Source: Blakeslea trispora (lineage: Eukaryota; Mucoromycota; Mucoromycetes; Mucorales; Choanephoraceae). Taken from it: a stretch of DNA of 64,000 nucleotides. Location: the NCBI GenBank assembly GCA_025331445.1, contig JAIWNE010000021.1:124001-188000 (forward strand), written 5' to 3'. This document shows, piece by piece, positions 48,178-56,799 of the stretch; position 1 is the stretch's first letter, and the number at the start of each line of letters is the position of its first letter. The notes under the pieces are model-generated. The model was not told where the DNA came from and did no database searches. It was given only the letters and a program-made list of their open reading frames with translations. The translations under genes and the position numbers were made by a program.

Positions 48178-48191
48178 CCTAGCTAGCTCAG
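48178..48191 (+). repeat. 14-nt tRNA-Lys stub, left target-site duplication
   Basis: GCCTAGCTAGCTCA is identical to nucleotides 1-14 of the tRNA-Lys gene at 52791. Bases on either side differ from that locus, so the match is exactly 14 bp. It abuts the 3' end of the minus-strand retrotransposon and is read as the left target-site duplication. Confidence 0.85.
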
Positions 48192-48471
48192 GTAAAAGAT
48201 TTCTTTTTTATTTACAAAACAATTATATGGGCTACTCAATGGAGCATAATGCCAAATTGCATGAACTAATCTAAAAAATAGAGGCGAAACAGAAAGAAAA
48301 ACCCCACAGAAAACGAACAAAAAGGGAAAAAAGACAAGAGGAAAGAGATGTAGAAAAGAAAAAATTACTCGAATAAAGCTTGCAATCAAAGGCATGACCA
48401 ACGGCTGGGAACTTTGATAATTACTTACCACCGTGGCAGCGCAGTGAAAAGACAGAGCAGTATTCTTTCAT

Positions 48472-51400
48472 TTATGGAGAGGGAGAGCAGAACCAACGAT
48501 CACCAGGATCGGGGATGAAGGGGATTGTGGCCAACGGGTGGCGCAAGCAATCTATGCTATGGAGCAGTTGGAGAAGAGCATACCAATAAGGTGGAGGATT
48601 AGAGGCAGCGTTTGTAGGGAGACAGTTGAGAGCGAAATCAATGATGTGCACACCAGGAGGAGGACGGGGCAAAGCATCAAGGAGGGAGGGATCGAGTGCA
48701 CGACATGTCAGAAGGTGATCACGAGAGAGGTACTGGCCAGAGGCACAAGGACACTCTTCTCGGAGGTTGATGAATCGACCTAAACGCCAACGAACCAAAA
48801 GGCTACGTTGAACGCGAGACATGGGCAGGTAGAGGATGGGGTCAGGCTTGAAGGTACAAGGTCGGCAGGCACGGAGAAGGACATGTCGGTTAAGACGGGC
48901 ACTGCGTTCCATTTTCTTGTTGAAGATTTCCTGCCAGTAGTCCTGGAAATGAACACGAAGTTCAACGTCAGAGACGGGTGGGGGCGAAGGAAGAGAGAGA
49001 AAAAGAGGGTTGTGTTGTAGGCCTTTGACCAAACGAGGATAGCGGAGCGAATCGCGCAAAAGGAGAAGGAGACAATCATCAGGAAGATACTGAGATCGGA
49101 GAGCGTATTTTGTAACAAGAACATTGTGGCGATGATTCATGCTGGGGATACATGTGAGGTGCATAGCAACCTGGAACCATGATCCACCAACGAACATGCT
49201 CACAAGTCTGCTTTGAAGTTTGTCAAGCTGATCCATTTCTTGGGCAGAAAAACGAGATATGGCTAGGCCATACTCAATTTTTGGACGCACAAAACAGGTG
49301 TAGAGGCGAGAGCAGAGAAGGAGAGAAAAGCCATTGCGATGGACGCCGACAGAGGTAAGGAGAGCCATGGTCTTAATAGCGGAGGCAGATCGATGAGACA
49401 AAATGCTCGCACTATGTATACCAGAGGACCGGAAAGGAACACCAAGGTAGATGAACTCATCCACAAGTGGAAGAGGTTGGTTGTAGAGGGTCAGACGTGG
49501 GCCATCGTCCGTGGCGTTGATAACAGCACACTTGGAAGGACTCCACCGATACCCGAGAGAGAAGGAGTGATCACCAGCAAGATCCAGCATACGCTGTACT
49601 TGCGATCGCGAACCGAAGATAGCTACATCATCTGCAAAAAGCAGACAATTAATAGCCAGAGGCTCATTTGTGCCAGGAAGACATACCGAAGTAGTATCGA
49701 CCGAAGCGACAGAGCGAAGGAGAGAAGGCAGCGAGTTGATGTACACAGAGTACAGAAGAGGTGAGAGCACGGATCCTTGAAGGACACCAGTAGCAGGCGC
49801 AAAGGGAGCAGAGGTATGGTTAGCAATCAGCACCGAGACCTGTACTTCATCAAATAAATTGATGAGAGTAGCAAGAATCGGGCGAGGCAACGTAGAGGTA
49901 GAAAGAGCATCCCAGATAACACGTCTGTCGACGGTATCGTATGCAGCCTTGATGTCAAGAAACGCAACAACAGGACGGTGCTTGTGAGAGAGAAAGTAGT
50001 CATGCATCAAGTCATGCAAGCAGAGGGCTTGATCCAGAGGACTACGTTGAGCACGAAAGCCACCTTGGGCCACGTCAAGTTGAGGCGAGTGGTCCTCGAG
50101 ACAACCAGAAATGGAAAACTCAAAGAGTTTACGCATAACAGAAGTCAGCGAGATAGGTCGATAATTTGCTGGGTCAGCAGGATCATTCTTCTTGTGTATT
50201 GGAAATACACTAGCAGTGCGCCAGAGCAAAGGAGTATAACCCCATTGGCAATAAAGCTGAAAGAGAGAAGAGAGCACTGGAGAGACTACACTGGCAACGG
50301 CCTTCAGCATTTCTGCTTTCAGGTGATCGTTACCAGGAGCCTTCCTTGTAGGTAGACGGCGGATATGATCCATGATTGCATCAACAGCGAAATTCTCCTT
50401 ATCAGAGTCAGACAACGTAAACGGAGCTGAACTACTGAAAGAGGGAGTAGGTGGGGGACGAGAAGCGGAGGGGAGGAGAGAGCCACTATAGACAGAGGCT
50501 AGATGATCGGCCATAACAGATACGGCTGCTTGAGGACCATCAGCATGACTAAAGGACGAGGAGCAGTCACGGCGACGTTTAATACGCGCAAGAGTAGAAA
50601 TAGCTTTTTTAAAGTCTTTTTCTAAAGAATCACAAAAGTTCTTCCAAGAGAGACGTTTAGCAGCGGAGATGAGGCGGCGAAAGTGACGATGAGCATCTTT
50701 ATGTTGATTCCACCAGAAGGCTTTGTCAACACCAACAGCATGACGCCAACGACCAAAACACTGATCACGCTTTTTTGCAGCAGTTTCTATTTCTTCTGTC
50801 CAGTACTTTTTCCACCAACGACCAGGACCATTGACCTTCACACCTATCGAACCATCCAAAGCTACGTAGAAGCACTCATTAAGAGTGGCATTCAGCGCAT
50901 CAATATCAGGCCGAGTCAGTGGTGGGTCAGAAACCAGGGAATCCAGAGTCAGAGACAGACCAGAGACCAAGGAAGCAAACTTACTTCTAAAGAGAGCTAA
51001 AGGTTCCAACTCACTTAGACGTGAGAGGTTCCATAGTCTTCTAGGAGCAAGAGTGCCGTCAGAGTTACCCCCAGATCCCAAAGGTGGAACATAGTCAAAC
51101 GACAGAGTCATTAGCCTATGGTCCGAACCTAGTGACAGATCAGTTTCTACAGTTAGACTGAGATGAGTCATATTCCATGAGGAGATATTCGTCAGAAAAA
51201 GATCAATGATACTGCTATGTTCAGCTTCCTGCCGAAAAGTACTAAACGTAGCAACACCATATGCCAGAGAAGCATTCAATACTTCAAGTGAGCGTTGTTC
51301 ACAAAGAGTTTGCAAACGAACACCACGAGGAGTAGTTCTTGAATCGCCAGTGAGAGAGCCCATTCTTGCATTGAAATCACCACAAATGATAGTGTCTGAA

Positions 51401-51795
51401 TGAAGGGGGATTTGCTTGAGAGAGGATATCACCAGATCGTCAGAGATACTGGGTGGAAAATATACACAATGCACATTGACTGCACCTATTTTCAAGGATA
51501 AAGTATATGCATTGAGGGAGGGAAGTTGAGAGATGGTATGAGGACAGTGGGGGGAAATGAGAGCAGTAATTCCACCTTGGCCACGGTTGTTAGCACCAAC
51601 TACCTTTGATCCATACAAATGGTACTGAGACCAATTGACAGGAAGATAGCCGGCTGTGAGCCAGGTTTCAGTTACAAAGAGAATATCAGAATGAGCGGAA
51701 TGGGAGAGTACATCATGGACAGTAGATTGACTAAGGCCATTTGCATTAAAGAGACTTAAATAAAAGGAATGTGAGGGGGATGATGATGGACTCAT
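48472..51795 (-). CDS. LINE ORF2: endonuclease and reverse transcriptase
   Basis: A 1107-aa polyprotein without internal stops. Residues 1-230 form an apurinic-type (EEP) endonuclease: FNANGL near 17, VTETW with catalytic Glu near 43, IICGDFNARMG, SIIDLFLTN and GSDHRLM. The reverse transcriptase (about 480-780) shows NYRPISLTSVMRKLFE, VVAFLDIKAAYDTVDRR, TGVLQGSVLSPLLYSVYIN and the active site LLFADDVAIFG. The C-terminus has a zinc-knuckle-like CPCASGQYLSRDHLLTC. I see no RNase H domain. The layout matches APE-type LINEs; the clade is not decided. The ATG overlaps the ORF1 stop as TAATG. Confidence 0.95.
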   Translation of the reverse strand: MSPSSSPSHSFYLSLFNANGLSQSTVHDVLSHSAHSDILFVTETWLTAGYLPVNWSQYHLYGSKVVGANNRGQGGITALISPHCPHTISQLPSLNAYTLSLKIGAVNVHCVYFPPSISDDLVISSLKQIPLHSDTIICGDFNARMGSLTGDSRTTPRGVRLQTLCEQRSLEVLNASLAYGVATFSTFRQEAEHSSIIDLFLTNISSWNMTHLSLTVETDLSLGSDHRLMTLSFDYVPPLGSGGNSDGTLAPRRLWNLSRLSELEPLALFRSKFASLVSGLSLTLDSLVSDPPLTRPDIDALNATLNECFYVALDGSIGVKVNGPGRWWKKYWTEEIETAAKKRDQCFGRWRHAVGVDKAFWWNQHKDAHRHFRRLISAAKRLSWKNFCDSLEKDFKKAISTLARIKRRRDCSSSFSHADGPQAAVSVMADHLASVYSGSLLPSASRPPPTPSFSSSAPFTLSDSDKENFAVDAIMDHIRRLPTRKAPGNDHLKAEMLKAVASVVSPVLSSLFQLYCQWGYTPLLWRTASVFPIHKKNDPADPANYRPISLTSVMRKLFEFSISGCLEDHSPQLDVAQGGFRAQRSPLDQALCLHDLMHDYFLSHKHRPVVAFLDIKAAYDTVDRRVIWDALSTSTLPRPILATLINLFDEVQVSVLIANHTSAPFAPATGVLQGSVLSPLLYSVYINSLPSLLRSVASVDTTSVCLPGTNEPLAINCLLFADDVAIFGSRSQVQRMLDLAGDHSFSLGYRWSPSKCAVINATDDGPRLTLYNQPLPLVDEFIYLGVPFRSSGIHSASILSHRSASAIKTMALLTSVGVHRNGFSLLLCSRLYTCFVRPKIEYGLAISRFSAQEMDQLDKLQSRLVSMFVGGSWFQVAMHLTCIPSMNHRHNVLVTKYALRSQYLPDDCLLLLLRDSLRYPRLVKGLQHNPLFLSLPSPPPVSDVELRVHFQDYWQEIFNKKMERSARLNRHVLLRACRPCTFKPDPILYLPMSRVQRSLLVRWRLGRFINLREECPCASGQYLSRDHLLTCRALDPSLLDALPRPPPGVHIIDFALNCLPTNAASNPPPYWYALLQLLHSIDCLRHPLATIPFIPDPGDRWFCSPSP

Positions 51796-52730
51796 TAAAG
51801 TTCCATATCAGAGCCAACGTCAGAGTCAACCTGAGGTTCAGTGCGGAAAGCAAACTGAGAGGAGGAGGAAGAGGTCTTTGGAAGCCTAGCTTCAGCAGCA
51901 GCGACGCACATCTTGACATCATCGTCATCAATCCAGCCCCACTCCAAGAAAGAGCGAGCAACAGGAGAAACAACGAGAGGACGGAGGAAAGAGAGAGTAG
52001 AGATGGCACGATCACGTACCAACTCGAGCATTTGTTGTTCTCTTTCATCGTCAGAGAGAGAGGAGAACTTGGGATCGGCGAGGTGGGCAGGGCTTAAAGG
52101 ATCGAAATCCGTAATGAGTTCGGCGCCGGCTTTCTGCATGACAGCAGTGAATTGCTCCACATACTGGACATGCATAAGCACACCAAGAACACCAGAGGCA
52201 GGAAAGGAAATGTCGAGAACTCGACCAGTGTCAACGCCAATACGGCGAAGACGAGAGCGAACTTCAGATCGATTGATCTTTCTGGAACGCCCAAGGTAGA
52301 CGTATTTAAAGCCTTGAGGACCTTTGGCCCCAGGGCTCACAAAGAAACGAGCAATAGCTGCACGCTTCTTGGTTGAAGGTGCACGTACCTTCTTGGCAGG
52401 TGCAGGAGGAGGAGAGACAGCGGGCTTGGCAGCAGCAGCGGTCCAGGAAGAAGCAGAGATACCATTGGAGGCAACAGAGACTTGGGAGTCAGGTACGGTC
52501 ACCTGATTGTCAACTAATTTGAGAAGTCTTTCATTCTCAGTAGCTAATTTTTTATTTTTTTCCTCCAGGGAAAAAATTTTTTCTTGAAGAGATTCAATAT
52601 GTTTGAAGAGCCCATCATGTTGTTGAACTTGTTGTTGCAACTGCAACACGAGATCTTGAAGTTGTTGCAAGTCAACTTGTGAGTTGCGAACAAAGGAGGT
52701 AGGTGCATGTGATTGCAATGGTGAAGTCAT
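51795..52730 (-). CDS. LINE ORF1: nucleic-acid-binding protein
   Basis: A 311-aa protein upstream of and overlapping ORF2. Residues about 18-75 form a strong coiled coil (LQDLVLQLQQQVQQHDGLFK and SLEEKNKKLATENERLLKLV), probably for oligomerisation. A Pro/Ala-rich basic linker follows (SPPPAPAKKVRAPSTKKRAA). An RRM-like segment comes next: FKYVYLGRSRKINRSEVRSR, then VLDISFPASGVLGVLMHVQY. The C-terminal part is acidic. Coiled coil plus RRM is the L1-like ORF1 type. No CCHC knuckles are visible in it. Confidence 0.8.
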   Translation of the reverse strand: MTSPLQSHAPTSFVRNSQVDLQQLQDLVLQLQQQVQQHDGLFKHIESLQEKIFSLEEKNKKLATENERLLKLVDNQVTVPDSQVSVASNGISASSWTAAAAKPAVSPPPAPAKKVRAPSTKKRAAIARFFVSPGAKGPQGFKYVYLGRSRKINRSEVRSRLRRIGVDTGRVLDISFPASGVLGVLMHVQYVEQFTAVMQKAGAELITDFDPLSPAHLADPKFSSLSDDEREQQMLELVRDRAISTLSFLRPLVVSPVARSFLEWGWIDDDDVKMCVAAAEARLPKTSSSSSQFAFRTEPQVDSDVGSDMEL

Positions 52731-52790
52731 CTCGAAAAGTAACTTTTAAAACTGTTCTATAAGTAGGTTTTCAGCAGTAGCAAAAGAGAG

Positions 52791-52863
52791 GCCTAGCTAG
52801 CTCAATCGGTAGAGCGTGAGACTCTTAATCTCAAGGTTGTGGGTTCGACCCCCACGTTGGGCT
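52791..52863 (+). tRNA. tRNA-Lys (anticodon CUU)
   Basis: Full cloverleaf: acceptor GCCTAGC/GTTGGGC, D-arm GCTC-AATCGGTA-GAGC, anticodon stem TGAGA/TCTCA with loop CTCTTAA (anticodon CTT at 52824-52826), and T-arm GTGGG-TTCGACC-CCCAC. No intron. The A box (TAGCTCAATCGG) and B box (GGTTCGACCCC) are intact. Its first 14 nt are the right copy of the retrotransposon target-site duplication, so its original upstream DNA is now 4.6 kb away and its immediate 5' flank is the antisense LINE 5' UTR. Confidence 0.97.
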
Positions 52864-52867
52864 CTTC

Positions 52868-52879
52868 TTTTGTTTTTTT
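52868..52879 (+). terminator. RNA polymerase III terminator of tRNA-Lys
   Basis: A T4 run and a T7 run start 5 and 10 nt after the tRNA 3' end, the normal poly-T stop signal for polymerase III. Confidence 0.85.
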
Positions 52880-52937
52880 CAGTCAATTGTTACATATCAG
52901 ATTTATATGAAGATCTACTGTTGCATGACGAACGATT

Positions 52938-53024
52938 GTTTTTGCAGCTGCCCGAGAAAGAGAACAAATAGTGTTAAAGGACAAAGGATAGTTTTTGCAG
53001 TAACTTGAGAAAGAGAACAAATGG
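52938..53024 (+). repeat. Short tandem duplication downstream of the tRNA
   Basis: A unit beginning GTTTTTGCAG and ending GAGAAAGAGAACAAAT occurs twice, about 53 bp apart, with a few differences. It precedes the larger direct repeats. Confidence 0.6.
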
Positions 53025-53320
53025 ATATAACAGAGCAATCAGGCAGCAAGGTTATAAGTAGTGAGCGCCAGGTTTTAAGTCGTCCGACTAGAGATGTAAG
53101 TAAAATAAAGAGAATAAAGTGATATAAAAGAAGAGATGTAATAAATGAATACAATGATCTGTAATAAGTATCAAGGGAACTAACAACAATATGTGGATTT
53201 AGGTAGTGAATATGCCAAACTACAACCAAGCGTAAGGTAAATAAGAGAAATGTAAGTTGAGTTTATTAATAAGAGAAGATCAAAGAGTTTATATACTATT
53301 CTAAAAGAAGTCATGTTGGA
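53021..53320 (+). repeat. Diverged direct repeat, copy 1
   Basis: About 300 bp that recur at 53571. Matching landmarks include ATATAACAGAGCAATCAGG, AGGTTATAAGTAGTGAGCGC, GTTTTAAGTCGTCCGACTAG, GATCTGTAATAAGTATCAAG and GTTTATTAATAAGAGAAGAT. Identity by eye is roughly 75-80 percent. Non-coding; the element type is unknown. Confidence 0.65.
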
Positions 53321-53570
53321 CTTGCAAACTAATAATCTAAGCAGTCAAGTTAATGATTCATCATGTATGGATTATTAATACATGTCTAAAAGTTCTATTC
53401 ATTATGATATGGAAAGTCAGAGAAGGATTCTAATAAGGTTGTTGTGTAATAAGAGATCAAGAGGAGCTGTCAAATGAGTAAAATACCAAATAGGAAATAC
53501 AGAGTTGGATTCAAAGCAGCGAAAAGAAGTCAGAAAATAATTGAGTACTAGGAGAATTCCTGTGCGTAAC

Positions 53571-53860
53571 AATAGATATACCAGAACAGTTAGCTACCAA
53601 GGTTATAAGCAATGAGCACCCGGTTTTGAGTCATCCGATTAGAGAAATAGATAAAGTAATGTATAAGATGAGATGTAATTAATGAATGCAATGACCTGTA
53701 ATAAGTTTCAAGGGAATAGTAAAACTATTTGGATTTTGGTATTGAGTATGTAGAACTACAAACCAAGAATTAAAGTGAATGAGAGAGAGATAGTAGTTGA
53801 ACTTATTAATAAGAAAATATTACAGAGTTCATATACTATTTTAAAAGGAAGTCAGGACAT
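53571..53860 (+). repeat. Diverged direct repeat, copy 2
   Basis: Counterparts of copy 1: ATATACCAGAACAGTTAGC, AGGTTATAAGCAATGAGCAC, GTTTTGAGTCATCCGATTAG, GACCTGTAATAAGTTTCAAG and CTTATTAATAAGAAAATATT. It is preceded by GTACTAGGAGAATTCCTGTG, which recurs at about 53867 and starts a third, truncated copy that ends near TTTTCAAGTCGTCCAACTG (about 53933). Confidence 0.65.
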
Positions 53861-54739
53861 ACATATGTACTAGGAAATTCCTGTGTACAACAAAGATAGA
53901 ATGCAACATGCGTTAGTTTTCAAGTCGTCCAACTGTAACAAAATTGAAAGAGAATACATTTGAATGCTTTGTGCTCAAGTAATGAGAATATAACAAAGTA
54001 AAACAATATAAAAAAGATTTAGTGAAGCAAAATAAAGCGATTAAAGGTAAGTTATTATCTTAACCAGATAGACAAGTTGAACCATAATAAGATATATCTT
54101 ACTAAGATGTTTTTACCCAGTTAAGAGGAAGTTGAAGTTAGCATATTAAAAAACACATGATTAAAAGCGTCAAAATGAAGGGAGAAATGATGAAGCATTT
54201 AATCAGGATCAAATAGGTGACTGGATGTAAAAAGTTACCTGATGTAACAACGGTAACTGAAACTGCAATTACCTTTTGTAATGATTTAATCTCAATAGAA
54301 TAGGCTTTTTCTTGTTTCATCTAGAGCAAAACTTCGTACACCTATTGTTTTTACTTCTATAAGCCAATTTTTGTAGAGCAATGTTTCGTACATTTACTTT
54401 CCATACCTACCTATGCAAAGCACATTTTGCCTTCTGCCCTAATCATACTAAATAGATGGAATATTGTAATGAGTCAAAAGTTGGTTTAGAATCTATACAG
54501 TACTTGTCATTGTATGTACAGCAATACGTCTATGATTTTAAGCGAAAAAAAGCTTTGTAATCATAGAACAGTTAGATGATAATATGCAGTGCTGAATCAC
54601 AAACTAAATTCAAAGCTGTCGATATATGAGCATGAGATGGAATTTTCTTTAAATTTATTTTAGAGACATGGAAGCTTGTAAAATAAATGACAATGAGGTA
54701 TGTCTTATAAAGAACAAGATAAAAAAAAAGTGGGCTACT

Positions 54740-55560
54740 CAGTATTTAGTGTGCCCACCTTTATCATCTATCGCAGCTTGATATCTAGCTGTCATACTTT
54801 CGATCAAAAGGGCGGCAAAATCAAGCTCGACCTGTTCTCATTCTTATAGGATAAGTGTCTTCAATTCGTCTACATTGGAGGTGGTATGCCTTTCGACTAC
54901 AAGATGCTTCTATAGCTCTCACCTCATATGCTTGATAGGATACGTATTAGAGCTTTGGATCGGTCAGTCATCAAAGCCGCTGATTTTAGGACTCTTCTTC
55001 CACCAACAAGCATAGGCACTTGTGTAGCAAGTAGTACCATCTCCTTGGAATACCTTGGAATACAAAGCCCCTCTGATGTGTCTTATACAACTCTTCCAGA
55101 ATATCAATGTAAACATCTTGATTCATGTTACCTTCGACGATCACAAGAAAGCCAAAACATCCAGCCCAAATCATGATTGATCTGTTACATCCATTTTGTA
55201 ATTTCGAAAATGTTTCTCTGGTCATACTTGGTGCCCTTCTTTCGAATAACTCGATCAGAGGAATCATTGTTCTCAACTCGAAAACGTGCCTCATCCAACC
55301 GTATCACGCCTTTCCACTGGCCAATGTCCCAATAAACATGTCGAGGGGTCCAATTCATCCTGGGGTTTCTATAGCAGGCAGTAGAAGACTTGCAAACTGC
55401 TCAGTACGAACCCAAGCCCTTTTGTACCAGATATCTGATGATGGCCTTCCTAAAACCAACTTCAGCTCTGCTAGAGGAGATGTATATAAAACAGTTGTTG
55501 ATTTGCCAAGATCTTGCATTCAAAACTCTACAGTTATGAATTCCTCTTCAGCTACGTAAC
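54740..55560 (-). pseudogene. Tc1/mariner transposase relic
   Basis: Minus-strand decayed transposase with several stops and frameshifts. In order, in different frames, I can read a linker ending NWTPRHVYWDIGQWKGV, the first catalytic Asp block VIRLDEARFRVENND, RKKGTKYDQRNIFE, and the IMIWAGCFGFLVIVEGNMNQ block with DVYIDILEE. After that come degenerate pieces equivalent to the WPIQSSNTYPIKHM block and the C-terminal end RYQAAIDDKGGHTKY with a stop at 54740. The N-terminal DNA-binding part is largely unrecognisable. The plus-strand open frames here are antisense artefacts. Confidence 0.85.
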
Positions 55561-55896
55561 CTATTGATATTAATGTTAGCCCCCCAAAAAAAGGAGCATT
55601 TCAAGGCTGTAGGAAGCGCACTTGTCCTGGAAAGTTTAACAGAAAGAACCACACCTCTGCCTTTAGCTCACATTGTGATGAATTAGAAGAATATGCAGGA
55701 GTATGGGACAAAGAAAGAGACAACAATGAAACAAATATCTTTGAAACCTGAACAAATGTCAAATTCGCTCAGACATGTTATGCGAGTTGCCCTCTCACTA
55801 CCAACTGTGTACTGGCTTTCGCGATAATAATAATGTCATATATTTTTTATCCAATTTTTTCTCCCCCTCCTCTCAAAGCATTCTACCGACATTACA
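55561..55896. other. Short intergenic region
   Basis: Separates the transposase relic from the next gene; it ends with a poly-T/C tract before 55897. No feature was recognised. Confidence 0.45.
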
Positions 55897-56782
55897 ATGA
55901 CACCCAAAAGATCTATTAGAAATCGCAGCTCTTTCAGTCCTGAACCAAGACAAGAGTTTGAAACAGACAGTGACACACAAGGGGCATACTATAAACCTCC
56001 TGCGTTACCAATCACACATCTTCAACCACATCAAGTTGGATTCAAGCGACATCGCACATCAATTGAGACAGAGCGTGAGGGCTATTCCCGTGCGAAATAT
56101 GAGCGAGGTAAGATCGTGCTTGGTATTTGTTCGGTTTACCTGACGCTCGAGTAGAATTGTCCCGAAAGATTCCAAAAAACACAGAGTGGCAAGTAATTTC
56201 GCCTATTGCAGACGAACAGCTAAAGCAAATTCTGAATATCGTTCAAAACAAAGCAATAGTACAAGCAGCTGGATCCATAACCAACGATATAGAGATATAC
56301 GATCAAGGAAGACGGTATGTGCAGCCAACTGGAAGAAGAATTCATCAAATGTGCAGAAAGAAGCTTTTTCCAGGCCATTTCAGTAATCATCTCCTCAAGT
56401 CGCATAAGCGCAACAGCACTGTAAGTAAAAAAAAAAAAAAAGAATGTGCTTTATACTTGGCTGTATTCACTAAAGGAGCTGCTGTAATAGAATGAGATGG
56501 CTAAAGAATTCAATGACATCCTGTATGCCGAGGCTAAATTAGAGTTTGAAACGACAAGGACATCAGATTATGTAGAGGAATTAACGACACAATTACAGCA
56601 GGTCAAAGAAGAAAGCGAACGCTTGGAAGATACCGCAGTAAGTTTTCTAGCAACCAAGACCCTTCCTTTTTCTTTCTTGTTTTCTTATATGCTTGTTGTA
56701 GGCTACATTCAATGATGTTTGTGATGACCCAAACGACTATGTGCAAATGTTGCTTAAATACTCATCTTCACAAAGTTTTTAA
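55897..56782 (+). CDS. Possible CENP-Q-like kinetochore protein
   Basis: Exons 55897-56107, 56155-56420, 56491-56637 and 56702-56782, all in phase, give 234 aa. The N-terminus is basic, Ser/Pro-rich and probably disordered (MTPKRSIRNRSSFSPEPRQE). The middle has a helical block (WQVISPIADEQLKQILNIVQ) and RRIHQMCRKKLFPGHFSNHL. A coiled coil follows (SDYVEELTTQLQQVKEESER) and an acidic C-terminus. This order (basic tail, W-x-x-IS helix, KLFP, coiled coil) resembles CENP-Q/Okp1-family inner-kinetochore subunits, which are short and very divergent. The assignment is tentative; other small coiled-coil nuclear proteins would look similar. Confidence 0.45.
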
Positions 56783-56799
56783 GTAAATGTTTTTTTTTA

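Larger units (their letters stand above)
48192..52790 (-). mobile_element. Full-length non-LTR retrotransposon (LINE) in a tRNA-Lys gene
   Basis: A 4.6-kb element on the minus strand: 5' UTR of about 60 nt (52790-52731), ORF1 (52730-51795), ORF2 (51795-48472) and a 3' UTR of about 280 nt (48471-48192). The 3' end is A-rich (AAATAAAAAAGAAA) but has no clean poly(A) tail. The element is bounded on both sides by the 14-bp duplication GCCTAGCTAGCTCA. It is clearly more GC-rich than the flanking host DNA. Both frames are undisturbed, so the copy looks young and possibly mobile. Confidence 0.9.
52880..54739. other. Gene-free repeat-bearing region
   Basis: Between tRNA-Lys and the Tc1 relic there is no supportable gene. 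The region is dominated by the diverged direct repeats above and by purine-rich AT-rich DNA, probably decayed mobile-element sequence. Confidence 0.5.

Noticed and set aside
49339..50355. Plus-strand open frames across the retrotransposon
   Set aside because: They are antisense to ORF2, without domains, and follow from its base composition.
54928..55559. Two plus-strand open frames of 82 and 144 codons
   Set aside because: They are antisense to the Tc1 transposase relic, whose minus-strand blocks are recognisable.
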